A stretch of 64,000 bases of DNA from Tridacna crocea. Its lineage: Eukaryota > Mollusca > Bivalvia > Cardiida > Cardiidae. The stretch's first letter is position 1. Each line of letters begins with the position of its first letter. The DNA is taken from positions 44,726,501-44,790,500 of the forward strand of contig OX031057.1 of the NCBI GenBank assembly GCA_943736015.1, in the 5' to 3' direction. Both the position numbers and the translations under genes were made by a program. Under the pieces are notes generated by a model. It made no database searches. It was not told the origin of the DNA and saw only the letters and a list, made by a program, of their open reading frames with translations. Positions 45,744-55,778 of the stretch are shown piece by piece.

Positions 45744-46297
45744 TAACTCATTACCAAACGACAAAATTTTAGGTTTGTCAAAATCGAAATTCAAATAGTT
45801 TATTCAGCATATATAAGGCCTCCGGCCCAAAATACAAAAAAAACCAAAAAATCTGAAAAGACATATATTTAGAGTGACTTTTAAATACAGCAGCATATTT
45901 TGTGTATAGCATATACATTACAATTAAAAACAGGCTTTTGCGGAGGACGTAGACCAAGAAAAGATCGCATATATCGTGCACTGTGATCCCGAATCTGTAA
46001 AGCTCGCTTGAACATACTTATAAATGGACTTTTGTAAGCCATAGTTCAAGATCAGACTACACTGAATGTACAAGAGTAAACGTAGGTTTTTACAGAAGAC
46101 GTAGACCAAGGGAAAGCATTTGCAGAAGACAAAATAAAAGTGACTAAAAATTTGAAATTTGTTTAGTAAAGGGAAGAAAACATTGTAGGAAAAGGAGAAA
46201 ATGCTGGTTACCAGCATTTTCTCCTTTTCCCACAATGTTTTCTAAAGGCTTCTTTCTCAGGGGCGTCAAAAGTAGGGATTGTGTGGTAATGGGTTAG
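45744..46297 (+). mobile_element. TFB1 copy split by a composite insertion
   Basis: The copy starts TTAACTCATTACCAAACGAC, breaks after AATCGAAA and resumes at GCATTTGCAGAAGACAAAAT, ending GGTAATGGGTTA. The insertion (45790-46111) is flanked by GAAA. Its left part carries, on the minus strand, the LINE 3' motif TTTGTATTTTGGGCCGGAGG; the rest has P65-like pieces. Confidence 0.75.
45790..46111 (-). mobile_element. Composite insertion with LINE 3' end motif
   Basis: The GGGCCGGAGGCCTTATATA block matches the 3' end of the LINE at 38695. GACGTAGACCAAG occurs twice (about 45940 and 46095). The extent of the LINE portion is uncertain. Confidence 0.55.
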
Positions 46298-46394
46298 AAT
46301 ATCTACATTTTCAAAAATGAAAATGAAAATAGATATAAACAAATAAAGTAAGAAACAAAAGAAACAAACAATAAATAAATGAGCTATGTGCTGT

Positions 46395-46580
46395 TAAAAG
46401 TGGTCCTGGTCTATCTGCAAGCAATATCGACTTAGGTCAGCCTGCGCAGTCCAGGCAGTCTGACCTGGTCGATACCTTCAGCTTTTGATAAATTTTCTGC
46501 ATGTCTATAGACCATTTCACCTCAGCTCGTTATAATACAAACTTGGTTTTATGGATCCATAATTATGTGGTGACTTGATT
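46395..46580. mobile_element. DRC element
   Basis: TAGGTCAGCCTGCGCAGTCC with CAGTCTGACCTGGTCGATAC, then CTGCATGTCTATAGACCATT. Confidence 0.6.
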
Positions 46581-46738
46581 ACATATCTGTAAAAATAGCA
46601 TTCTTCAAGAATCTTTAAATGTTAAAATTGTAATTTTATAAATCTATTGGAGTCACGTTTCTCAGTTTTTTTTTTTTTTTTTTTTTTGTTTTTAATACTT
46701 TATAAGCAAATAATCTTTATCGTTTCAATTTAAAGGTA

Positions 46739-46968
46739 TTAACCCTTTACTCCATAGATACTCATTTCTACGCATTGCTTGTAGGAACCTTTGGAAAACA
46801 TTGTGACAAAAGGTGAAATTGCTCGTCACGAGCAATTTCACCTTTTGTCACAATGTTTTCTATGCTTCCAAAGGGTGTCATATACACATAAGAAACGGCT
46901 TCATCTTTGCTGTTATTTAGGGTCAATTAGAAATACCATAGAAATGCCTTATGGGGTAAAGGTATTAA
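46739..46968 (-). mobile_element. TFB1 subfamily C copy
   Basis: Reverse orientation of 36907-37135. Palindrome GTGACAAAAGG ... CCTTTTGTCAC is perfect around TGCTCGTCACGAGCA. TTAA at both ends. A poly-T run precedes it (46669-46687). Confidence 0.85.
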
Positions 46969-48229
46969 GGAATCTTTTCAACAGATATCATAACATTATA
47001 TTAAAAATATTGTGAATAGCCATCAGAGGTTGCAGCACAGCTTTGAACTTAAAAAAGTCTCGAGAATCAGGTTAAGATCACAGTTTAAATTGATTGATGA
47101 ATAGTGAAGTACGGCCAAGGAGAGCATAGAATAGTGTCTTTTGACATACATGAAATACTCTTGAAAGCGTAGATAAACTATGAAGGAAAACGATTCATAA
47201 CTGGCTTATACTATCCTTTGTTATCAAGAGCATAGGGACATGTCAATAATAGACAGTCTTGCAAGGTGCAACAAAGGCATATGTAAATAGCGTCCTTGTG
47301 AAGAAAAAAATATGGCACAGTCATTCTTTGGGTTGTTTTACACTATATATAGAAAACATGTATTTGTTTGGCCCTGGTTGAATTTCTAACCAATCAAACA
47401 GCCCGTTATTCAAAACTAACCAACCGGATGAGATTTAAGGACGGGTACATAAAATATATCTTTTGCTAATCTACCTTGTACATATCTCGCACGACGACGT
47501 GCTCATTAATCAGAAACCCCATTCTAGCTTAACAAGTCTATTTTGGCTAAGCTTTTATATAGTGTTTCTAATGCACAAACGACGCACATCCAGTTATTCC
47601 GTATTTCTTCACCGAACGTGATTTCGAACTGCTATTTTCAAGTATAGAAATAATGTAAACTAAAAGACTGATTATGCAGGAGTTATACATTTAGGTAGAA
47701 GGGTACATCACGTGAAGAAAGAATGACTACGTCACGACTACAAGGCATGTTAACAAGAAGCCATGTCATACCGATCCACAACTGGTTTCCTTCTTTAAAA
47801 CATCGTTTTTTTTTTTGTAGCAGACTGCCTAGGTAATTGCCATGACAAACAGAGAGAGAGAGAGAGGAGGAGGTGAGGGTTGTGCGGGTGGGGGGGAGGG
47901 GTTGGGTGTGAAGAAGCTCAACATTGCCACGTTCGGATAAGTGTACATCATTTTTTCTACTTTACCTTCTCTATTTTGGTCATAGATTTTATAGTCGACA
48001 AAAGCTTTAAAAGTGAGAAGAATGGATAAAGCAGATTACCCGGTAATGAAATACCCCATTATGTAAAAAGATTTTTTTATGTAAAGCGTCTGCTTGCGTT
48101 CATTGATCGAAGGACAATATATTCAAAATATTCGTTGTAGTATTGTCTTTTTTTCAACTGCACTTTTTCCGAAAAAAAGGCCGATGTATTAGAGTCAGGC
48201 TTTGCGAAAAAAGGGTTTCGTGTATAAGC
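46969..48229. other. No gene recognised; G-rich tract
   Basis: (GA)n at 47851-47866 and a G-rich tract with at least four G runs at 47877-47907. Otherwise nothing recognised. Confidence 0.5.
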
Positions 48230-48440
48230 AAACAGTATCCACCCATGTCGGCCTGTGCATTCCGCGCAGGCTGACATGGGTGGAAACTTTTTGCTCTTGG
48301 TAATTTCATCTGCGAGTTAAAGGACCACTTTACCTCGCAAGTCTGTCGGTTGTTTGACAAAATGGATTACTGAACCAAAATTCCGTGAGGACTTGCATGC
48401 TTTATTGCACCATAAAAATGCATTAACCCTCTCTCGCCAG
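48230..48440. mobile_element. DRC element
   Basis: CCATGTCGGCCTGTGCATTC pairs with CGCAGGCTGACATGGGTGG, matched changes relative to other copies; then AAAGGACCACTTTACCTCGC. Confidence 0.65.
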
Positions 48441-48974
48441 AGTTTTGCTTATTTTTTAGATGCGGTTTCGTATATACCACAGTAGTCGTAATCGAGGGTC
48501 CTTGTTTCTATTTATAAAATCAGGTGCACTGGCAAGATCGTAGCTATTAGATGCAGTATCTAGAGAGATACATGTATTGTTGTCTGTATGCAGCATAAAC
48601 TCGCTGCATTCCCACTAAGGAAGAGATGGTGTTCCCCCATATTGTCATATAACCTCATAAAACTGCTAAAAGCGTTACTAGACTGAAAGAACAGTTATTA
48701 TCACGTTTTTCGATCATATCTTTGTAAATAGACACGGGTATTAGTTTTTACTGCCTGTGTTTTTGTGATATGGAAATCTATGATACATTTAAGACTTGTT
48801 CACTCTTTCTATTCCGCAAACTAATTCTGATCAGCAAAGGAAGCAGTTATTAATACATTTACCGATCCATTTAAAGATACTAAATGCACCTCCCTTATTT
48901 ATGTTACGGAGAATTCATGACTTTTTCCTGGATCCTACAATCCATTTAGTCTTATCAATCGAATGGTTTTATTT
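48441..48974. other. No recognised feature
   Basis: AT-rich; nothing recognised. Confidence 0.45.
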
Positions 48975-49110
48975 CCGTTGACAAGGCAGAAAATCTCTGA
49001 ATAGCAAAAAATGTCGACTCACGTGGGCCAGGGCTGACCGCGCAGGCTGACACGAGTCGATGATTCTTGCAGATGCTCGAAGCCCTCATTCCATTGGGCA
49101 TGGCTTGGTT
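48975..49110. mobile_element. DRC fragment
   Basis: TGTCGACTCACGTGGGCC and CGCAGGCTGACACGAGTCGA form the stem. Confidence 0.6.
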
Positions 49111-49220
49111 AATAGGTATAGTAAAAGTAATAAAATAAGTCGTCTTCTTTGAAAGGGTAAACTGAATCGAAACTGTTTTTCTACTTGTATTCTCTGTAGA
49201 CATCACATGATTAACTAATT

Positions 49221-49449
49221 TTAACTCTTTACCACACGAGAACATTTTAGACTGGGTCTAAATGAAAGCATTTGCAGACAACAAAATAAAGGTGACTAAA
49301 AAATAGAAATTTGTTCTGGGAAGGGTAGAAAACACTGTGGGAAAAGGAGAAAATGCTGGTTACCAGCATTTTCTCCTTTTCCCATAGTGTTTTCAAAAGG
49401 CTTCTTTCTTAGGGGCGTCAAAAGTAGGGATTGTGTGGTAATGAGTTAA
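49221..49449 (+). mobile_element. TFB1 copy
   Basis: TTAACTCTTTACCACACGAG to GGTAATGAGTTAA; arms CACTGTGG and CCATAGTG. Confidence 0.85.
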
Positions 49450-50426
49450 ACAAAATAGATCGAATTATATCCCCGTCTATCACAAAGATTCAGTAGACCT
49501 TTTTTTTCAGGTTCCCTTTACATTGCGTATGGTCTTTTTCCTTTTAACTTAATTGTCAGGGCATGGTCAACGGGTGTGGCATCTGATCTTTTTGTCTATT
49601 TTCTATCAAGAAAAATTGATGGTACAGTGCGCTACACGAATCAAAATGTATGCATCGCTCACAAATCTCCGGGTATTTTAAAACCTGGACGAGCCTACCA
49701 AGTATATAGTTCATAAAGCTTTAAAGGTCAATAGTCGCCATACTTTTGAGTTTCTACCGTTTTAAATACAAGTACCATTGTTGTAAGTCACATTTAACAT
49801 ATCGTCTGGATCTTATGTCGGAAAGTAGGAAGTTTTGGTACGAGACTTCAAGTCAATTAAAATTATTCTACCGCAAAGAAATTTCTCGCTATACGAGTAT
49901 GATTGGATAATATGCCCCGAACATATATTTCTGTACACCGGAAATATCCACGTGAAAGCATTTTCCCGTTCGGGAGCCTCTTATACATAAAGTTCTACAC
50001 TTTCACCACAACATCCAATATGGCGGCCTCGATCGATACGAACCGCCCACAAGACAAACATTTTGAGTGGCCTGCACCATGTTTTAACCAGTTTTCCTTG
50101 ATAGTTAGTTGTCATCAAGGGGAAAAATAGATTATTTTTAAAAAAAGCAAATGAATATACTTGTAACATATATTTCTGTTGTTACCATTCTAAAACAAAT
50201 ACAAGGGTTGCCATCGTCAGGTAAGCAAATCGTGAGGTCTTGAAACTCATACATTGTAACGTTAAAAGAATTACATAATGGTCGTTTAAGGCAACTAGAT
50301 CTAATGGAAGTTCTCTTTTGTCAACAAATAATTAAAATGTCTTTATATTTACCGTGAAGTTGTTTAAATCCATGTTTGGATAAAAATACGTCAAATTTCT
50401 ACCCTAGTGACATCATCAAGTTTATT
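49450..50426. other. No recognised feature
   Basis: AT-rich; no gene or repeat recognised. Confidence 0.45.
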
Positions 50427-50523
50427 CACCGAATTGCACGTTTTACTAAGGTTTCAGTGACTTCAGTTCTAAATGACGTCAGTTTTCATTTCAATGGGGC
50501 ACTCAGACGGGAACTTCTGTTTC
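50427..50523 (+). repeat. 97-bp direct repeat, copy 1
   Basis: CACCGAATTGCACGTTTTAC through CGGGAACTTCTGTTTC, nearly identical to 51148-51244 (about four differences by eye). Confidence 0.85.
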
Positions 50524-51147
50524 GTCAGCGAACTCAATTCAGGGTAATTTAGCTGATTACAAGTTGAAATGGTAAAACTTTGCCTGGAAATAAATTCGTT
50601 ACATACAGTAAGGTGGCAAGTAACCTTGAAATGTGTTTACGGCTGTGGAAAATCATGTGGCCATCTAGCCTTCGGCTCGAGGCGACATGATTCGCCATAG
50701 CATGAACAAGTTCCAAGTCCCCTGCCACCTGACCATACAACTGATAAAGCCATGCAATGAAAGATTAAAGGCGTGCTTGCATAATTGGTGTATACTGTGC
50801 CACGTTCCGTATGATGTGCTTGACAAAGTTGCTTTGAAACTGCAAAAACTGAATTATCTTAATCTGTCTAAAACGTTTAAATATATTTATCTATTCATTG
50901 GTTACCTTTAGTGCTCTGATCGTTGGCTAAGCTACAAAAAAATGAGGGCTATTAGATATTACTGTAAGTCCTGTATTGAATGATTAAGCAGAGATGTCTT
51001 TTTTCCAGCCCTAATTTGTCCTTGACAACTAGTATTCAAGACTGTGTACCCGAAAACTGATGTCATTTAATCACTTTATACCGAGGACTAGACAAGGCAA
51101 GTGACTTCTGGACAAAATCGCTGAAAGAGCAAGTGTACCATTGCCAT
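50524..51147. other. Spacer between the 97-bp direct repeats
   Basis: No gene or known repeat recognised. Confidence 0.4.
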
Positions 51148-51244
51148 CACCGAATTGCACGTTTTACTAAAGTTTCAGTGACTTCACTTATAAATGACGT
51201 CAGTTTTCATTTCAATGGGGCACTCAGACGGGAACTTCTGTTTC
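51148..51244 (+). repeat. 97-bp direct repeat, copy 2
   Basis: Same sequence as 50427-50523, in the same orientation 721 bp away. Confidence 0.85.
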
Positions 51245-51703
51245 ATAGCCTTGATTTTACTGAGCATCCACCATGTTCGCCTGATGTCACTTTGTCACAC
51301 TTGCACCCATTTCCAAGATTGATAAGGGCCTTTTCGGTACCAGTCGGTCAGATGAAGACATGGAACTTGTGTTGGAGGTCTGTCTGAATGGTTAAAAAGG
51401 GACTTGAGAAAAGCATTGAGGCCATTAAAAAAGCGTGCAGGTAGGTACTGAAGGGGATTTTCTGAAGACTAATGTAGTAAATGCGCCAAAAGGCAAACCT
51501 TTACATATGAAGGTCACAACTTATCAATCAACCCTTGTTTCTGTAGGCCAATAATCCAAGAAGTAGGGACACTGTGCTGGCATATCGATGATACGGGTTG
51601 TATCTTAGTATTGCCAGTGACTGTTGTAGCTAGTTTCACTAAGTAAGCTCTTATCGTCAGCTGTTACTTCAAAAATAACGAGCCATGCTCTGACAAAAAT
51701 GGT

Positions 51704-51932
51704 TTAACCCTTTACCACACAATGACGACTTATAACACACATTAGGAAGGGGTCTTTTGAAAACATTGTGGGAAAAGGAGAAAATGCTGGTAACCAGCAT
51801 TTTCTCCTTTTCCCACAAAGTTTTCTTTCCTGTCAAAGCAAAATTGCACCATTTGAGCCACTTTGAAACTGTCCTCTGCAAATGCTTTCAATTAGGATAG
51901 GACTAGAACTTTGCTGTGTGGTAATGGGTTAA
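51704..51932 (-). mobile_element. TFB1 copy
   Basis: TTAACCCTTTACCACACAAT to GGTAATGGGTTAA; the long arm is a variant (CCATTTGAGCCACTTTG). Confidence 0.85.
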
Positions 51933-51971
51933 TGCATTTCAATGATGCTTTTTACCAAATAAATCATCATA

Positions 51972-52235
51972 TGGCTTGCATCACGCGAAAAGAGGCATTC
52001 GGACATTTGCGTGAAGTGTCGTTTCGGATCAGTCTGCGCAGTCCGCGCAGGCTTATCGGAAACGACATTTTCCGTTTTCATGTATTTTTTTTGCTTTGCA
52101 CAAGTCTAGTGTAGCACAAAATTTAATGTTGTCGTGAAGTGCCATCTTGGATTAGCCTGTACGGACTGCACAGGCTGATCCGAGACGAAATTTTACGCAA
52201 ATGTCCGAATGCTCCTTTTCACATGATGCAAGCCA
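51972..52235. mobile_element. GC2H element
   Basis: TGGCTTGCATCACGCGAAAA to ACATGATGCAAGCCA; both hairpins present. Confidence 0.8.
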
Positions 52236-52408
52236 TCGTTACCAAGTCGCTCCATAATTTGCTTGATTTTATACGTGCTTTTGAAATTGATTAATCTGCT
52301 AGCGACCAACACTTGAACCCGCTGTACAGTAAAATAGTTGTTTTTTTCACAGATATTTAATTACTTTTAAATGGTATGATTCAAATGAGCCATGCTCTAT
52401 GAAAAGTG

Positions 52409-52600
52409 CAAACTCATTACCACACAAGGAAATTTTAGACTTGTCCAAATTGAAAGCATTTGCAGACGAAAAAGGGTAGAAAACACTGTGGGAAAAGGAG
52501 AAAATGCTGGTTACCAGCATTTTCTCCTTTTCCCACAGTGTTTTCAAAGGGCTTCTTTCTCAGGGTCGTCAAAAGTAGGGATTGAGTGGTAATGGGTTAA
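52409..52600 (+). mobile_element. TFB1 copy, short long-arm
   Basis: A deletion after GCATTTGCAGACGA; palindrome perfect with the matched CACTGTGG/CCACAGTG variant. Confidence 0.85.
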
Positions 52601-52860
52601 TGTAATTGCGAAAAGTATCGATTCAGGTAAGCCTACGCAGTATGCACAGTATGCGTAGGCTGACCTGAACTGAAACTTTTCGCTATTGGTCGATTTTCTG
52701 GATGTCAAAGAACCAGTGTACTTCAAGCATCAATAAGTTGTGATACAAAACGGCTTCCAGGGATGTATAGTAAACGCTTTGATAACTTGCTTACAACCAT
52801 GCGTCACGGAGATGCATTAAGCTACCTTTTGCCAGAGCATGAATCAATGGTTAATGCGCA
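52601..52860. mobile_element. DRC element
   Basis: TTCAGGTAAGCCTACGCAG pairs with CGTAGGCTGACCTGAAC, matched changes; ends near CTTTTGCCAGAGCATG. Confidence 0.65.
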
Positions 52861-52865
52861 AAGCG

Positions 52866-53042
52866 TTGTGGTGTCCGTGGTCGTAAGGTAGAGCATAGGT
52901 CTCGCAACCATAAAGTCCTGAGTTCGATACCCGGGAGCAGGTGTCAACTTCGGGATTTTTCGTAGGCCCACGCATTCGGCGCAAGTATTGGTGTAGTTCT
53001 CAAGAAGCAGAATCGAAAGAGATTAGTATAAGTTGTAAGAAG
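52866..53042 (+). mobile_element. tRNA-related SINE
   Basis: A-box-like GTGGTCGTAAGGTAGAGC and B-box-like GAGTTCGATACCC, then a body with TTGGTGTAGTTCTC and CAGAATCGAAAGAG. Confidence 0.65.
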
Positions 53043-53056
53043 TTGTTTCTCAATCG

Positions 53057-53122
53057 ATGTAACATAAATATGTTTAAAATGTAACATAAATATGTTTAAA
53101 ATGTAACATAAATATGTTTAAA
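53057..53122 (+). repeat. 22-bp tandem repeat, three units
   Basis: ATGTAACATAAATATGTTTA-AA repeated three times. Confidence 0.9.
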
Positions 53123-53324
53123 CTTAAACAAATTGTTAATGCATTTCAACACTCGCATTACTAATTTTTGCCTGATACTGGGACTTTAACCCCTGGGTTG
53201 CTGAGCGCGACTCTCTAACGTTTTGTGGACCAAGATCAGACAGTGCAGAGCGTACAGTCTGACCTTTGATCTACACTTTTCAATAAGGACATTTTTGTCT
53301 ACCTTTGAGAAAAGCAAACTTTTT

Positions 53325-53456
53325 TTATAGAGTAGAAAACTTTGTGGGAAAAAGAGAAAATGCTAGTTACCAGCATTTTCTTCTTTTCCCACAATGTTTT
53401 CAAAAGGCTTCTTTTCCAGGAGCGCCAAAATTCTGTATTGTGTAGTAAAGGGTTAA
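53325..53456 (+). mobile_element. TFB1 copy, left part missing
   Basis: Starts at the palindrome (GTAGAAAACTTTGTGGG) and ends GTAGTAAAGGGTTAA. P65 trace just before it (53224-53282). Confidence 0.75.
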
Positions 53457-54329
53457 GATTTGATCGCTTTGTATTTATTTCTCCTTGGGTGGAATAGTTC
53501 TTCATATCACATCAAATATCGTTATCCAAGTCAACTTTACAACAAAATGGTGATCAGGGACTTAACAAAGAATACACTTTTACAAAATTAATTTTTATTT
53601 CACAATCATTCTATATTAGTTTTTGTTTTGTATAAAATTTAATGAAGTATAGGAAAATATTAACAAAAGGAACATGTAATCAGAACTTCAGGTAAAACAA
53701 GAAATATAAACATATAACTTTACCTTTGAACATCAACAAAGACACACAACAAATATGGCACTGCCTGAAAATATATTGCTGTTTGCCAGAGGCCCGAAGA
53801 AAAAAAAAATCCCCAGAGATTGCATTACATGTACAGTCTATTTACAACTATCACCATTTGGCCAGGCTTTTTGAAAAAAAAAAAACACCTTCAATTATAT
53901 GCATAAATACACAACAACGTCAACCAAATCACAAATGCCAGCATTTACAAAATATTCTGATTTTATTCTTACAATAAAGAACACTTGGGCCAAACTCAGT
54001 GAAAACGATGGTTAACGCATCTTTTGTAAAGAATCGATCAGGGTCAGACTGCGCAGTCCGCGCTAGCTGAGCTCGGTCGCTCTTTCTTCTATTATAAAGT
54101 CTTCTGCTAAATACATCCTTGTTATGTAACGAACTTTATGCAATGCATCGACAACATGAGTAAAATGCCGCTTTGCAAGAGCGGCCTTATTTGCAGTTTA
54201 CGTCTATCCGTTGACGGTGAAGCATTGTCGTAGGAACAAGAAGCTACATCAGTTTAATCGGATTTCGAGCTTCAATCAAAGAATATCAAAAGTCTGTTAA
54301 AGTGAAAGTTTTTGGATATAATTTATATC
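53457..54329. other. Mostly unrecognised, with a DRC trace
   Basis: DRC-like GGTCAGACTGCGCAGTCCGC near 54044. Several AT- and A-rich tracts. No gene. Confidence 0.45.
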
Positions 54330-54559
54330 TTAATCCATTACCATACAATTCCTACTTTTGACGACCCTGAGAAAGAAACCTTTAGAAAACATTATGGGAA
54401 AAGGAGAAAATGCTGGTAACCAATATTTACTCCTTTTACCACAATGTTTTCTACCTTTACAAAAATAAATTTCAATTTTTGAATCACATTTTTATTTGTC
54501 GTCTGCAAATGCTCTCAATTTGGATAAGTCTTCAATTTCGTCGTTTGGTAAAGAGTTAA
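54330..54559 (-). mobile_element. TFB1 copy downstream of the transporter gene
   Basis: TTAATCCATTACCATACAAT to GGTAAAGAGTTAA. On the minus strand it carries an AATAAA near 54490, about 525 bp past the transporter stop, which could serve as a polyadenylation signal (speculative). Confidence 0.8.
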
Positions 54560-55014
54560 TTGTCTATACTCAATTCTTCTGCTGGACAATACCATTGCAC
54601 AAGCTTATATTCATACAACATGATCAGACAAGCTAACACACTGCTAACATCTGTTGTAAGAAATGGTAAATTGATCTTGTGTCGTAGGAACGAAACTATT
54701 AATGCAGACTGTGTTAGCTTTGCCCTGTAAGTTAGCGTGTTGTCCCTTGTCCTGTGCAATAGAACTCTTATTTTCTTTACGAAGAGAGAAATCTAAGTCC
54801 AGCCTACAATTGTGTGCTGTCTGATATCTGTAAAGATCAGTATATACATTCAATAAATAAGTTACATGGTCCTGAACAACTGTTGACTCCTTTGGTTATC
54901 TTAATTGATAAGAATGGAAAGTAATTAAAGGATAGGCCCATAGGGCTGTTACGGTTAATACGCCGTGTATATACTTTTTGTAAGGTAGTCTGGTACTGGC
55001 TGATTTCAAGAGCT
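54560..55014 (-). other. Probable transporter 3' UTR/flank
   Basis: No repeat or second gene recognised; extent of the UTR unknown. Confidence 0.35.
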
Positions 55015-55778
55015 TCAATCACGTGACATACAGTTCCAGATTCGCCGTCTTTGCACAGGGATAAAAAGTGTTAACGCGTTCCCACATAAAACAAATATAC
55101 CAAGAAGCCAGAACCATTTACTGGGATCTGTGTCAACTAACTGTGACCAAATTGTGTTCCAAACAAGCGCCCCTGCATTACCCCCAGCCCCTATAAAGCC
55201 GGCAACGACCCCTACTCTCCGCGGATGTACATATGGGACAATGGCAAAGGTTGATCCCTCTGACATTTGTACGAAAAGGCTGAAAGCTATCATGGCAACG
55301 ATGGCGGTTGGAATAGTTGTCATTTGACTGAATATAATGAGCAAAATGCCTTCTCCTGTAAGGCAAATAATGTGAGCAAGTAATCGACCGGGTATTTTTA
55401 GGTATTTTCTCATCAGATCTGAAAAAATACCACCAAGAGCTCTTGCGAAAAGATTCATTAGACCAAACAGTGATGCGATAAGACTGGCTGTGTTTTGAGT
55501 CAGTATACTGCATTCATTCAGGTCATCATCATCAGAACTTGCGACAGTAGTTGTCATCATGGTTGCATTTGTCATGTTTGTCGCAACAACGTTGTCGGCA
55601 CCTTCAACACATCCCTCTTTTTTGAATCTGTACAGGAAGTACAAGTTCATGACGGTGTTCACTGCAATTTCTACCCCGAAACATAGTCCATACTGTATGA
55701 CGAGAACAGCAATGGTGACAATCATCCAGCCGTCAAAACTTTCACACAAGCCCTCTTTCTTCTCCCCGGCCTCGATAG
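55015..55778 (-). CDS. Nitrate transporter coding exon 4 (residues 307-560)
   Basis: It is entered from acceptor TTTTCATGCATTTAG and ends at TGA. It carries helices 7-12 and the second glycine signature. Between helices 7 and 8 there is an outward-facing loop with two N-glycosylation sequons (NMT at 374, NAT at 377), a methionine/threonine run and four aspartates in a row. The C-terminus is basic (QRRRIWNCMSRD). Confidence 0.92.
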
